Shown here: positions 1 to 7,916 of the stretch, in pieces
Position numbering within the stretch: position 1 is the first letter of the stretch
How the letters are laid out: each line of letters starts with the position of its first letter
DNA from: Micropruina sp.
Lineage (GTDB): Bacteria > Actinomycetota > Actinomycetes > Propionibacteriales > Propionibacteriaceae
Length of the DNA: 64,000 nucleotides
Assembly: GCA_016711105.1 (NCBI GenBank)
Contig: JADJTO010000035.1
Span: 99,396-163,395 of the forward strand
Direction of reading: 5' to 3'
Notes under the pieces: model-generated
Database searches by the model: none
What the model saw: only the letters and a program-made list of their open reading frames with translations
Told to the model about the DNA's origin: nothing
Position numbers and translations under genes: made by a program

Positions 1-997
1 CGGGCGGGGCCCCGTCGAAGGCCTGGTAGCCCGCCCCCCGGAACAACAGGGTGCAGGCGTTCAGCATGGCCGCGTTGGCCGGCGTGCTAGCCCCCAACGA
101 ACGGACGAACTCGGGGTAGCTCATCGATCCGGGCCAGCGCAGCCCGAGCGCGGCTGCGATCCGCCGCAACTTGCCCAGCGAGGAGTCCCGGGCCGGCGGC
201 AGCGTCCGTAGCACACCCAGACCACCCTCGAGCATGATCTGCGCGGCCGCCATCCCGGTGGCCAGGGAGATCTGGGCGTTCCAGCCCTCCACCGGCAGCG
301 TGGCCCGGTAGGTGAGCTCCCAGCGTTCCCCGTGGGCGACGATCTCCTGCTCGGGCACCGGCAGGCTGACCCCACCGCGCTCCCGTTCCAGCCCTTCCCG
401 CAGCCGCCCCACTTCGGCCAGAAGCTGTAACTGCTCGTCAGTCGTGCCCGCATCCAGCGCCGCCTGGACGCCGACGTAGGTGAGCTGTTGCCGGCTCCGG
501 ACGAGCGCCCGTCGCACCACCGCCGCGGTGGTCCGTCCTTCGGCATCGAGTTGCAGTTCCCAGAGCAGCGCCGGACGGGTTTGCCCCGGCAACAGGCTGG
601 CCGCGCCTTCCGACAGCACGGGCGGGTGCAGCGGCGTCCGGCTGGTCGGTGCATAGAACGTCTGCCCACGCCGGTGCGCTTCAGCATCGATCAACCCGCC
701 AGGCCGGACGAACGCCGCGACGTCAGCTATCGCGTAATGGAGGCAGAAGCCATCCCCGCTCCGGGCCAGATGAACCGCTTGATCGAGATCGGTGGAGCCC
801 TCCGGGTCGATCGTGATGAAGGGCAGGTCGGTCCGATCCAACTCGGGCAGGATCGGGTTCGCCGCCGCCTCCTCCGCCTCGGCCAGCACTGCCCGCGGGA
901 AGTCCCGCGGCACTCCCAGACTTGCCCGCAGCAACCGCAGGCCTTCGCGCAGCGCGGGCGGCACTTGCTCCCGCAGCATCAGGTGGCGACTCGGCAT
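1..997 (-). CDS. RNB-domain (RNase II family) ribonuclease, partial
   Basis: Exoribonuclease of the RNase II/RNB family, expected to degrade RNA 3' to 5' in the cytoplasm. The gene runs off the left edge, so only the first 332 codons are present. The RNB fold is shown by DPEGSTDLDQAVH at residues 64-76; its Asp residues hold the catalytic metal in this family. No cold-shock domains precede it, which fits the short actinobacterial form rather than full-length RNase R. The ATG at 997 follows a strong ribosome site, GAGGAGAGG, with 6 bases of spacing. The RNase H gene ends 33 bases upstream on the same strand, so the two nucleases and the zinc-ribbon gene are probably one operon. Confidence 0.88.
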   Translation of the reverse strand, partial: MPSRHLMLREQVPPALREGLRLLRASLGVPRDFPRAVLAEAEEAAANPILPELDRTDLPFITIDPEGSTDLDQAVHLARSGDGFCLHYAIADVAAFVRPGGLIDAEAHRRGQTFYAPTSRTPLHPPVLSEGAASLLPGQTRPALLWELQLDAEGRTTAAVVRRALVRSRQQLTYVGVQAALDAGTTDEQLQLLAEVGRLREGLERERGGVSLPVPEQEIVAHGERWELTYRATLPVEGWNAQISLATGMAAAQIMLEGGLGVLRTLPPARDSSLGKLRRIAAALGLRWPGSMSYPEFVRSLGASTPANAAMLNACTLLFRGAGYQAFDGAPP

Positions 998-1030
998 GAC
1001 TGGCCTCTCCTCAGTTGGACGACGACAAGC

Positions 1031-1549
1031 TCACAGCTGGTGTTGGCGGCGGCACGGACGCCCGTCCATGGCTTCGTTGGCGAGCCGATCGGCCGCCTTG
1101 TTCTGCTCCCGCGGGATCCACGTCCAGACCACTGACCGCGGACGCAAACCCTGCGCCTTGAGCGCCAGCGGTTTCATGTCGGGATGCTTGATCTTCCAAC
1201 GGCCGGCCATCTGCTCCACCACCAGCTTGGAGTCCATCCGCACCTCGACCGAGGCGGACGGGTCGATCGCCCGCGCCATCTCCAACGCGGCGATCAGGCC
1301 GGAGTACTCGGCCACGTTGTTGGTGGCATGCCCGATCACCAGGCCCTCTTCGTCCAGCAACTCACCGGTTCCGGCATCGAGGACCAACGCCCCATACGCC
1401 GCCAGGCCAGGGTTGCCGCGGGAACCGCCGTCGGCCTCCACGATCAGCTTCCGCGAGACGACAGGCTGAACAGCCACCTCGGGCTCCGGCAGATCAGGCT
1501 CATCGAAGAAGGACGGCCCGGCTTGGGGCAAGCGAGGATTGCGCGCCAT
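1031..1549 (-). CDS. RNase H family protein (type I fold)
   Basis: Ribonuclease H, cutting the RNA strand of RNA:DNA hybrids. The acidic catalytic set is visible: Asp in EADGGSRGNPG (near residue 20), Glu in NNVAEYSGL, Asp in RMDSKLVVEQ and a C-terminal Asp in NKAADRLANEA. I start at the ATG at 1549 because it overlaps the stop of the zinc-ribbon gene (TGATG); an in-frame start 42 bases upstream would lie inside that gene. In mycobacteria (Rv2228c) this domain is fused to a C-terminal acid phosphatase. Here the protein ends after the RNase H domain, and a phosphatase-superfamily gene lies nearby on the other strand (2371). Cotranscription with 1549-2289 is very likely. Confidence 0.9.
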   Translation of the reverse strand: MARNPRLPQAGPSFFDEPDLPEPEVAVQPVVSRKLIVEADGGSRGNPGLAAYGALVLDAGTGELLDEEGLVIGHATNNVAEYSGLIAALEMARAIDPSASVEVRMDSKLVVEQMAGRWKIKHPDMKPLALKAQGLRPRSVVWTWIPREQNKAADRLANEAMDGRPCRRQHQL

Positions 1550-2289
1550 CACAACCCCGATTCGGCCACCCGGACCAGGATCCGGTCGCACTCGACGCAG
1601 CGCAGCACCTCATCGGCCGGCGAGGCCGCGTAACGGGCCAGGTCAGCCGGGGTGGCGACCAGTTGGCAGGCTGAGCAGCGGTGCTGGACCAGAGCGGCGG
1701 CGCCCGTCCCGGTGCGGGTCCGGGTGCGGTCATAGGCGGCGACCAGGTCTGCCGGGAGCTCAGCCGCGATCGCCTTGCGGGCGCCTTCACGGCTGACCAG
1801 CTCGGCGTCCAGCTCGGCCTGTTGGGCGTCCCGCAGCGCGATCAGCCGCCGCAGTTCATGCTCACCGGTGAGGCGCTCGGTGGCGACCCGATCCCGCTCA
1901 CCGGTGGCCTGCTCCAAGCGTTCCATCACCTCGAGTTCGACATCCTCCAGGTCACCGATCCGTTTGCCCAGGTGCTCGATCTCGGTGATCAGGGCGCTCA
2001 GTTGCTTGGGGTCGGTGACGCTGCCGTTGGCCACCCGCTGCTGGTCGCGGACCCGCCGATCCCGGACGGGCACCAGGTCGGATTCGGCCTTCTCCACCTC
2101 GAGTTCCAGGTCGCTGATCCGCGTCCGCAGCTCGACCAGACGCTCGCCCAGCCGGGTACGAACCTTGTGGCCCTCAGCGATCAGGACGTGCTCGGGCAGG
2201 GAGCGGCGGCGATGCTGCAGTTGGGCGATGGCGGTGTCGACCGCTTGCAGGTCGAGCAGTCGCTGCTGGGCTGTGGGTGCCGCCTTCAT
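1549..2289 (-). CDS. Coiled-coil protein with C-terminal C4 zinc ribbon (CT398/HP0958-like)
   Basis: A 246-residue protein whose first 170 residues are rich in charged heptads (for example LRTRISDLELEVEKAESD), predicting a long antiparallel coiled coil. It ends in a zinc ribbon with Cys pairs CSAC and CVEC near residues 200-236. This is the architecture of the CT398/HP0958/Rv2229c family, thought to bind nucleic acid or act as an adaptor; the exact role in Actinomycetota is not settled. The order zinc ribbon then RNase H is conserved in mycobacteria. The upstream region to 2371 is shared with the divergent histidine phosphatase, so both promoters lie in 2290-2370. Confidence 0.87.
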   Translation of the reverse strand: MKAAPTAQQRLLDLQAVDTAIAQLQHRRRSLPEHVLIAEGHKVRTRLGERLVELRTRISDLELEVEKAESDLVPVRDRRVRDQQRVANGSVTDPKQLSALITEIEHLGKRIGDLEDVELEVMERLEQATGERDRVATERLTGEHELRRLIALRDAQQAELDAELVSREGARKAIAAELPADLVAAYDRTRTRTGTGAAALVQHRCSACQLVATPADLARYAASPADEVLRCVECDRILVRVAESGL

Positions 2290-2358
2290 ACCGAGCCTCC
2301 TGGAGTTGTGACCTCAGACTCTAGCCCGGGACGGATGGCGGGAGCGGCCGTAAGCAGG

Positions 2359-2364
2359 TTAGAT
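2359..2364 (+). promoter_or_regulatory. -10 element of a leaderless transcript (histidine phosphatase)
   Basis: TTAGAT, then 6 bases, then the ATG at 2371. No ribosome site is present, so transcription probably starts at or next to the A of the start codon. Confidence 0.5.
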
Positions 2365-2370
2365 GGACGC

Positions 2371-2931
2371 ATGACTGAGTTGACCCTTGTCCGACATGGC
2401 CAAACCGCGTGGAGCAAGTCGGGGCAGCACACGTCCTACACCGATCTGGACCTCACCGAGATGGGCGTGGAGCAGGCCACCTTCCTCGATGCGCGGCTCC
2501 GACGCGAGGACTACCAGCTGGTCCTCTCCAGTCCACGGCTCCGCGCCCGCCGGACGGCCGAACTGGCCGGCTTCGGCGACTACGAGATCGATGACGATCT
2601 GGTCGAGTGGAACTACGGCGACTTCGAGGGCCTGACCAGCATCCAGATCCGGGAGAAGGTTCACGGCTGGCGGATCTGGTTCAACGGGTGCCCCAACGGC
2701 GAATCCGCCGACGACGTGCGGGCCCGACTGACCCGGGTGGTGGCCAAGGTCCGCGCCTCGGGTGCCGAACGCGCCATCTGCTTCGCCCACGGGCACGCGC
2801 TGCGCGTCCTGGCCCTGTGCTGGTTGGACTTCCCGATCGCTTTCGGCCAGAGCTTTCCGCTCGAAGTGGCCAGCGTTTCGGTGATGGGCCGGGAGAAGGA
2901 ATCCGCCGCCATCCTCAGGTGGAACTCGTAA
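2371..2931 (+). CDS. Histidine phosphatase family protein (phosphoglycerate-mutase-like)
   Basis: A cytosolic phosphatase of the histidine phosphatase superfamily. The RHG motif LVRHGQT lies at residues 5-11 (the His becomes phosphorylated), with SSPRLRARRTAEL near residue 52, the acid residue in VEWNYGDFEG near 80, and the second catalytic His in FAHGHALRV near 145. At 186 residues it has the size of a minimal family member; the substrate cannot be read from sequence. It lacks a ribosome site and starts 6 bases after a TTAGAT hexamer. Its close relative is the C-terminal half of the mycobacterial RNase H-phosphatase fusion, and it lies next to, but divergent from, the zinc-ribbon and RNase H genes. 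Confidence 0.9.
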   Translation: MTELTLVRHGQTAWSKSGQHTSYTDLDLTEMGVEQATFLDARLRREDYQLVLSSPRLRARRTAELAGFGDYEIDDDLVEWNYGDFEGLTSIQIREKVHGWRIWFNGCPNGESADDVRARLTRVVAKVRASGAERAICFAHGHALRVLALCWLDFPIAFGQSFPLEVASVSVMGREKESAAILRWNS

Positions 2932-2957
2932 GCCTCCCCACACCTCGGGGCCCGTCC

Positions 2958-2963
2958 TAAGAT
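2958..2963 (+). promoter_or_regulatory. -10 element of a leaderless transcript (aminopeptidase P)
   Basis: TAAGAT followed by 6 bases and the GTG at 2970. The gene has no ribosome site, which supports the GTG as start. Confidence 0.5.
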
Positions 2964-2969
2964 GGCCCG

Positions 2970-4448
2970 GTGGCCGAGCAACCGAAGCTGCCCAATCGGC
3001 AGTCACCCTTCAGTGAACCTTTTCAAGCGTTCATCCCGCAGGGTTGGGCGCCTTATGCCGCAGACCTGCCACAACCGTTGCCGGCGACCGAGTTCGCTCC
3101 TGCCCGGCGAGCGGCCCTGGCCGAGTTGTTCGGCGATGATCGCGTGGTCATCCCGGCCGGGGACTTCAAGGTCCGCAGCAACGACACCGACTACCGCTTC
3201 CGGCCCCACTCGGCCTTCGCGCACCTGAGCGGCCTGGGCACAGACCGGGAGCCCGACGCCGTCCTCGTGCTGGAGCCGACCGACGCCGGCCACGAGCCGA
3301 CGCTGTACTTCAAGCCGCGGGCCGAGCGCACCGAGGCCGAGTTCTACGCTGATGCCCGCTACGGCGAAATGTGGGTCGGGCAGCGCGAATCCCTGGCCGA
3401 GATGGCCGCCCTCACCGGGTTGTCCTGCGCCCCGATCTCCGCGCTGGACGCGGCACTGAGCAAGAACGCGGACGCCGTCCGGATCAGGGTGGTGCGGGAA
3501 GCCGATCTGGGCCTGACCAGCCGGATCGATGAGGTTCGGGTCGAGGCCGCCCGGGAGCGCGGGAGCTTCCTGGCCGACGACGACGCGCTGGCGGTGGCGC
3601 TGTCGGAGCACCGACTGATCAAGGACTCGTTCGAGATCGAGCAGATGAGGTTGGCCTGCGAGAAGACCGCGGTCGGGTTTGAAGCCGTCGTGGCCTCGCT
3701 GCCCGAGGCCGTCCGACGGGGCCGCGGCGAACGCTGGGTGGAGGGCGTTTTCGGCCTGTACGCCCGGCACGCCGGGAACGCGGTCGGCTACGACACCATC
3801 GCCGCCGGCGGGGATCACGCGAACACCCTGCATTGGATCAGAAACGATGGCGAGCTGCGTGACGGCGACCTTCTGCTGTTGGACGCCGGGGTCGAGGTGG
3901 ACACCCTCTACACCGCCGACATCACCCGAACGCTGCCGGTGAACGGACGCTTCAGCCCCGCCCAACGTCAGGTCTACGAGGCCGTCCTCGCTGCCCAGCG
4001 GGCCGGCTTGGCGGCGGCGATTCCGGGAGCACGATTCTCCGACGTACACGCCGCCGCGATTCGGGTGGTCGCCGAGCACCTCGCCGCGTGGGGGCTGCTG
4101 CCGGTCAGTGTTGAGGAATCACTGGATCCCACGACCGGTGGGCATCACCGGCGCTGGATGGTGCACGGCACCTCGCATCACCTGGGGATCGACGTCCACG
4201 ACTGTGCACAAGCCCGCCAGGAGCACTACCGCGAGGGGGTCCTCCGGCCGGGCATGGTGATCACGGTCGAGCCCGGCATCTACTTCAAGGCAACCGACCT
4301 GTTGGTTCCCGAGGAACTGCGCGGGATCGGCGTCCGGATCGAGGACGACGTGCTGATCACCGAAGCCGGCAACGAGATCCTGTCCGATCAACTGCCCCGC
4401 GACCCCGACGCCGTCGAGGCCTGGATGGCGAAGCTTCTACAGCCCTAA
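2970..4448 (+). CDS. pepP: Xaa-Pro aminopeptidase (aminopeptidase P)
   Basis: Metallopeptidase (M24B) that removes an N-terminal residue preceding proline. The N-terminal creatinase-like domain (AMP_N) covers about residues 50-190 (FRPHSAFAHLSGL). The pita-bread catalytic domain follows with all metal ligands visible: LLLLDAGVEVD and TADITRTLP (two Asp), MVHGTSHHLGIDVHD (His), VITVEPGIYF (Glu) and GVRIEDDVLIT (Glu). The 492-residue length is usual for actinobacterial PepP. The start is a GTG at 2970 just after a leaderless-type -10 element; an ATG at 2962 is in another frame. It stands alone between the phosphatase and corA. Confidence 0.95.
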   Translation: MAEQPKLPNRQSPFSEPFQAFIPQGWAPYAADLPQPLPATEFAPARRAALAELFGDDRVVIPAGDFKVRSNDTDYRFRPHSAFAHLSGLGTDREPDAVLVLEPTDAGHEPTLYFKPRAERTEAEFYADARYGEMWVGQRESLAEMAALTGLSCAPISALDAALSKNADAVRIRVVREADLGLTSRIDEVRVEAARERGSFLADDDALAVALSEHRLIKDSFEIEQMRLACEKTAVGFEAVVASLPEAVRRGRGERWVEGVFGLYARHAGNAVGYDTIAAGGDHANTLHWIRNDGELRDGDLLLLDAGVEVDTLYTADITRTLPVNGRFSPAQRQVYEAVLAAQRAGLAAAIPGARFSDVHAAAIRVVAEHLAAWGLLPVSVEESLDPTTGGHHRRWMVHGTSHHLGIDVHDCAQARQEHYREGVLRPGMVITVEPGIYFKATDLLVPEELRGIGVRIEDDVLITEAGNEILSDQLPRDPDAVEAWMAKLLQP

Positions 4449-4461
4449 AGCTTCTCAATTG

Positions 4462-4486
4462 GCCCCCTCTGGTCAAAGATGGGGGC
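4462..4486. terminator. Possible weak hairpin between pepP and corA
   Basis: GCCCCC (4462-4467) can pair with GGGGGC (4481-4486) across a 13-base loop just after the pepP stop. There is no T tract, so termination is uncertain. Confidence 0.25.
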
Positions 4487-4520
4487 GATGGTGAGCCCGC
4501 ACCAGCCAAGGAGGTGAGGA

Positions 4521-5573
4521 GTGTCAGCCCAACCAGAGCAGCAGACGCCAGCCCCGGTGGTCCTCGCGGCGACGAAGCCGAAGCCGCCGCCCGAGATGAG
4601 CTGGGCCTGGTACGTCGGCCACGCGAAGGTGCCCAGCAGCGACCTGGACAGCGCCTTGGCCGCCTCCCGAAACGGCATGGGTTTCGTCTGGATCGGCCTG
4701 CACAACCCGACTGAACTGACCATGGCACGGCTGGGTCAGAAGGTCGATCTGCACGAGTTGGCGATCGAGGACGCCGTGCACGGCCACCGCCGCTCCAAGC
4801 TGGAGCGCTTCGACGAAACCCTGTTCATGGTCGTCTCCACCGTCGACTACGTGGAACGCGGGTCCCACGCCAACGCCTCCGAGATCGTCACCACCGGTGA
4901 GCTGATGATCTTCCTCGGGCAACACTTCGTGATGACGTCCCGGCACAGTGGGCAGTCCCGGTTGGCCGACGTCCGGACGCTGGTCGAGCGCTCCTCCGAT
5001 GACTTGCCCGAAGGGCCCTCCCGCGTGTTGTACGCCGCCTTGGCGGTGGCGATCGAAGACATGGCCCGGGTCGCCACCCAAATGGAAGAGGACGTCGAGG
5101 ACGCCGAGGAGATGGTGTTCGCCACTGAAGTTCCCGATGTGGAGCGGCCCTATCAGATCAAGCGCGAGCTGATCCAGTTCCGGCGCTGCGTCGCCCCGCT
5201 GTGCGGGCCGCTGGCGGCCCTGGCACAACGCGAATACGGGGTGATTCCGCCGGAAGCTCGTCCGTACTTCCGTGACCTGAGCGACCAGGTTCAACAGACC
5301 CGGGAAGCGATCGGGGCGATGGAAGACCAGCTGACCAACATTTTGCAGGCCGCCATCGCGCGCTCCAGCGTGGCCGACAACCGGGACATGCGGAAGATCT
5401 CGGCTGCGGTGGCCCTGCTCGCCGTGCCCACCACGATCAGCGCCGTCTACGGGCAGAACTTCGAGAACATGCCCGAGCTCCGCTGGGAATACGGCTACTT
5501 CCTGGTGATGGGCCTCAACGTGGTGCTGATGCTCACGCTGTACCTACTCTTCCGCAAATTCAAGTGGCTCTGA
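4521..5573 (+). CDS. corA: CorA-family magnesium/divalent cation transporter with GQN in place of GMN
   Basis: Inner-membrane divalent cation channel of the CorA (2-TM-GxN) family. About 285 cytoplasmic residues form the alpha/beta funnel and long stalk helix, followed by two C-terminal membrane segments (AVALLAVPTTISAVYG and YFLVMGLNVVLMLTLYLLF). The loop motif that follows TM1 reads YGQNF at residues 310-314, where nearly all CorA proteins have YGMNF; the MPEL that follows is intact. The GTG start at 4521 has a good ribosome site (GAGGTGAGGA). Gene content downstream matches the mycobacterial corA (Rv1239c) neighbourhood. Magnesium transport is likely, but the altered filter could change selectivity. 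Confidence 0.9.
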   Translation: MSAQPEQQTPAPVVLAATKPKPPPEMSWAWYVGHAKVPSSDLDSALAASRNGMGFVWIGLHNPTELTMARLGQKVDLHELAIEDAVHGHRRSKLERFDETLFMVVSTVDYVERGSHANASEIVTTGELMIFLGQHFVMTSRHSGQSRLADVRTLVERSSDDLPEGPSRVLYAALAVAIEDMARVATQMEEDVEDAEEMVFATEVPDVERPYQIKRELIQFRRCVAPLCGPLAALAQREYGVIPPEARPYFRDLSDQVQQTREAIGAMEDQLTNILQAAIARSSVADNRDMRKISAAVALLAVPTTISAVYGQNFENMPELRWEYGYFLVMGLNVVLMLTLYLLFRKFKWL

Positions 5574-5579
5574 GGGCGC

Positions 5580-5999
5580 TCAGCTCAGGTTGCGGAGCAC
5601 CGCGAAGGTGACGCCGAGCACGCCCAACGCCGCGCACCACTGATCGTTGCTGGCGCGCAGGCGCGGCGGCGGACGCACGGCGGGTCCACCCAGCAGTTCG
5701 ACCACCCAGGCGATCACTAAGAGGGCCAGCACCGCCAGCGCGACGAAGACGAACGGGTTGGCCCAGAAGGCCCCGATCGGGTCCAGGTGCAGCAGCCGGA
5801 CCCCCAACGTGGTGGCGCCACAGAACGGGCACAAGGTTCCGGTCAGGCTGCGCCACGGGCACGGGACACCCCAGCCAGTCGTCGCGGCAAGCCCCGAGAG
5901 GGCGGTGCCGGCGAGGAAGAAGCCGCCGACGCGGCGCAGCGCCACCCGAGGATCAAAGGCAGAGGCCTGCGACAGAGCGGGCCACCGAGTGTCGGACAC
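5580..5999 (-). CDS. DUF2752 membrane protein
   Basis: Small integral membrane protein with three predicted membrane segments. The family motif CPFCGATTL lies between the first and second segments, preceded by GTLCPF; the paired cysteines could bind a metal or form a disulfide, and no function is established. I choose the GTG at 5999 (MSDTRWPALS...); an upstream GTG at 6032 would add 11 residues, and neither has a strong ribosome site. It converges on corA with only 6 bases between the stops and is divergent from the RDD gene. Confidence 0.75.
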   Translation of the reverse strand: MSDTRWPALSQASAFDPRVALRRVGGFFLAGTALSGLAATTGWGVPCPWRSLTGTLCPFCGATTLGVRLLHLDPIGAFWANPFVFVALAVLALLVIAWVVELLGGPAVRPPPRLRASNDQWCAALGVLGVTFAVLRNLS

Positions 6000-6084
6000 A
6001 CTGCCATTATCGTGGCCGACCGTACAAGGCACGGACTTCTGGCTTAGGCTCTAGAGGTACTTCTTTCCAGACAAGGACACTCTC

Positions 6085-6912
6085 GTGAGCAATCAGAACT
6101 GGACGCCGCCGAGCAACCCCGACCCCGCTGAGGGTGGCCAGCCGGCGTACGACCCCCCCAACTACACCCCTCCGCCGGCCCCGGGTGGCTATCAACCCCC
6201 CGCCCCGGGCGGCTACCAGCCCCCGGCACCCGGTGGCTACCAGCCCCCGGCACCCGGTGGGTACCAACCCCCCGCCCCCGGCGGCTACCAGCCGCCGGCC
6301 GCGACCAGCCCCTACGAACCGCAGCCGCCGGCCAGCCCGTACGGTCAGCCTCCCGTTGGTGGCTACGGCCAGCCGCCGGCCAGCCCCTATGGCCAGCCCC
6401 CGGTCGGCAACTACGCCCAGCCCCCGGCCTACCCGACCCCCTACGGTCAACCGATGGATCCCACCGGGGCCGGCTATGCGGCAGGGCCTCGGCTGGTGGA
6501 GTGGCCGAAGCGCGCCCTGAGCTACCTGATCGACATGGGGCCCGTGATCGTGCTCAACATGATCAACAACGGACTGTTCGGCGCTCGCATCGACGCGACC
6601 ACAGGGGCGATGACCGGGGGCAACGGGCTGCTGAGCACGCTGCTGACCCTGGTCGGTTTGGCCTGGGTGGTCTATAACTCGGGTTACCTCCAAGGCACCA
6701 CCGGTCAGAGCTACGGCCGGAAGTACACCAAGACTCGTCTGGTCTCCGAAGCCACCGGTCAGCCGGTCGGCTTCGGCATGGCCGTGCTTCGCCAGCTCGC
6801 CCACTTCGTGGACGCGATCATCTGCTTCGTCGGCTACCTCTTCCCGCTGTGGGATGCCAAGAAGCAGACCATCGCCGACAAGATCATGAAGACCCTGGTG
6901 ATCGAGGACTGA
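6085..6912 (+). CDS. RDD-family membrane protein with proline/tyrosine-rich N-terminal repeats
   Basis: The first 135 residues are low-complexity Pro/Gly/Tyr/Gln, including five exact APGGYQPP units and several SPYGQPP units, and should be unstructured in the cytoplasm. The C-terminal 140 residues form an RDD domain (RLVEWPKRALSYLIDMG with the typical Arg and Asp) with about three membrane segments. RDD proteins are variously linked to ion or osmolyte transport, but the role here is unknown. The GTG at 6085 follows AAGGAC. Mycobacteria carry a similar proline-rich membrane protein (Rv1233c) in the same cluster. A strong hairpin terminator follows at 6928. Confidence 0.85.
   Translation: MSNQNWTPPSNPDPAEGGQPAYDPPNYTPPPAPGGYQPPAPGGYQPPAPGGYQPPAPGGYQPPAPGGYQPPAATSPYEPQPPASPYGQPPVGGYGQPPASPYGQPPVGNYAQPPAYPTPYGQPMDPTGAGYAAGPRLVEWPKRALSYLIDMGPVIVLNMINNGLFGARIDATTGAMTGGNGLLSTLLTLVGLAWVVYNSGYLQGTTGQSYGRKYTKTRLVSEATGQPVGFGMAVLRQLAHFVDAIICFVGYLFPLWDAKKQTIADKIMKTLVIED
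6178..6297 (+). repeat. Five tandem 24-bp units coding APGGYQPP
   Basis: Five head-to-tail 24-base units inside the RDD gene, identical in protein but different at third positions (for example tat/tac, caa/cag). The peptide repeat is therefore held by selection or is old, and is not a recent slippage product. Confidence 0.9.
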
Positions 6913-6927
6913 TCCTCACCCGCCACG

Positions 6928-6959
6928 AAGGGCCGGACGAGCACTCGTCCGGCCCTTTT
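6928..6959 (+). terminator. Intrinsic terminator after the RDD gene
   Basis: Perfect 14-bp inverted repeat AAGGGCCGGACGAG / CTCGTCCGGCCCTT separated by CA, followed by TTC, starting 16 bases after the stop codon at 6912. Confidence 0.85.
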
Positions 6960-7118
6960 CACATCGTGTCCTTAGCGGGGCCACAACCAGCCTCCAGCAG
7001 GCTCAGAGTAGATTTGCCGTAGCACTCGGTGGGTAAAGCAGGGTTCGCGGAGTACGGCTGACCGGGAATCAAATCGGCCCGCCGTTCGCTGCTATGGCCG
7101 TTGAAGGAAGGACTTCTC

Positions 7119-7916
7119 ATGACTACGCCCAACCCGCGTCTCAGTTCCATGTTCGAACTGGAGTACCCACAATCGGTGGGGATCTACGCCAGCTACGCCG
7201 AAGCCCAGAAAGCCGTGGACGCGCTGGCCGACGCCAAGTTCGCCGTCCAGAACCTGGCCATCGTCGGCACAGATCTCCGGTCCGTGGAGCGGGTCACCGG
7301 TCGCCGGAACTGGGGCACGGTGATCCTGGCCGGCGTCCAGAGCGGACTGTCCACCGGGCTGATGGTCGCCCTGCTGCTGTGGTTCCTGCAGCCCGGCTCC
7401 GACCTGATTTCCCTGCTCCCCTTCGCCCTCGGCGTGGGCATCCTGATCGGCATCGTCTTCGCCGCGATCGGCTACCTGACCAGTCGCGGCCGCCGCGACT
7501 TCACCTCGATCAGCCAGACGGTCGCCACGAAGTACGAGGTGCTCTGCGAACACAAGATGGCGAACGCCGCACGGGAGTTGCTTCGGCAGTTGCCGGGGTC
7601 GCGCGCCGCCCAGTTCGACCAACCGAGTGGCCCGTCCGCCTACCCGCCGCCGGTGAGCCAGCCCAACCCTTACCCTGGCGCACGCTACGCACCGGAGCCT
7701 GGCCAGAACCCGCCGCCGGGAACCCCTTACCAGCCACCGGCCCCGGTGGCGCCGGTGGCACCGCCTGCCGAGCAGCCCCCGTACGGCCAGGCCCCCTACG
7801 GCCAGTACGGCGGCGTGGACGGAAGCCAAGGCTTCGGACGCCCGCCCGGGCGGCGACGGCCAGACCCCGCGAGGGGACAACTGACCGCTGGCCTTAGCCG
7901 ACCGGGGTCAGATTGA
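7119..7916 (+). CDS. General-stress-protein-like membrane protein with Pro/Tyr-rich tail
   Basis: The N-terminal 50 residues (SVGIYASYAEAQKAVDALADAKF) resemble the YflT/general stress protein 17M domain. Two membrane segments follow (GTVILAGVQSGLSTGLMVALLLWFL in part and a second near residue 110), then a short cytoplasmic domain and a 100-residue tail rich in Pro, Gln, Gly and Tyr. Mycobacterial Rv1234 has the same place and plan. I start at the ATG at 7119, which has the ribosome site GGAAGGA; a TTG six codons earlier is less likely. The 3' end overlaps the convergent mrp gene by 23 bases. The biochemical role is unknown. Confidence 0.78.
   Translation: MTTPNPRLSSMFELEYPQSVGIYASYAEAQKAVDALADAKFAVQNLAIVGTDLRSVERVTGRRNWGTVILAGVQSGLSTGLMVALLLWFLQPGSDLISLLPFALGVGILIGIVFAAIGYLTSRGRRDFTSISQTVATKYEVLCEHKMANAARELLRQLPGSRAAQFDQPSGPSAYPPPVSQPNPYPGARYAPEPGQNPPPGTPYQPPAPVAPVAPPAEQPPYGQAPYGQYGGVDGSQGFGRPPGRRRPDPARGQLTAGLSRPGSD

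Noticed and set aside
1681..2370. An N-terminal extension of the histidine phosphatase by 230 codons
   Set aside because: That stretch is antisense to the zinc-ribbon gene. The RHG motif lies five residues after the ATG at 2371, as is normal for the family.
4449..4520. A magnesium riboswitch (M-box or ykoK type) before corA
   Set aside because: The gap is only 72 bases and holds a simple hairpin and ribosome site; none of the conserved riboswitch core is visible.
6178..6297. Repeat array that could suggest CRISPR
   Set aside because: The five units are contiguous 24-mers in frame coding APGGYQPP inside the RDD gene, with no spacers.
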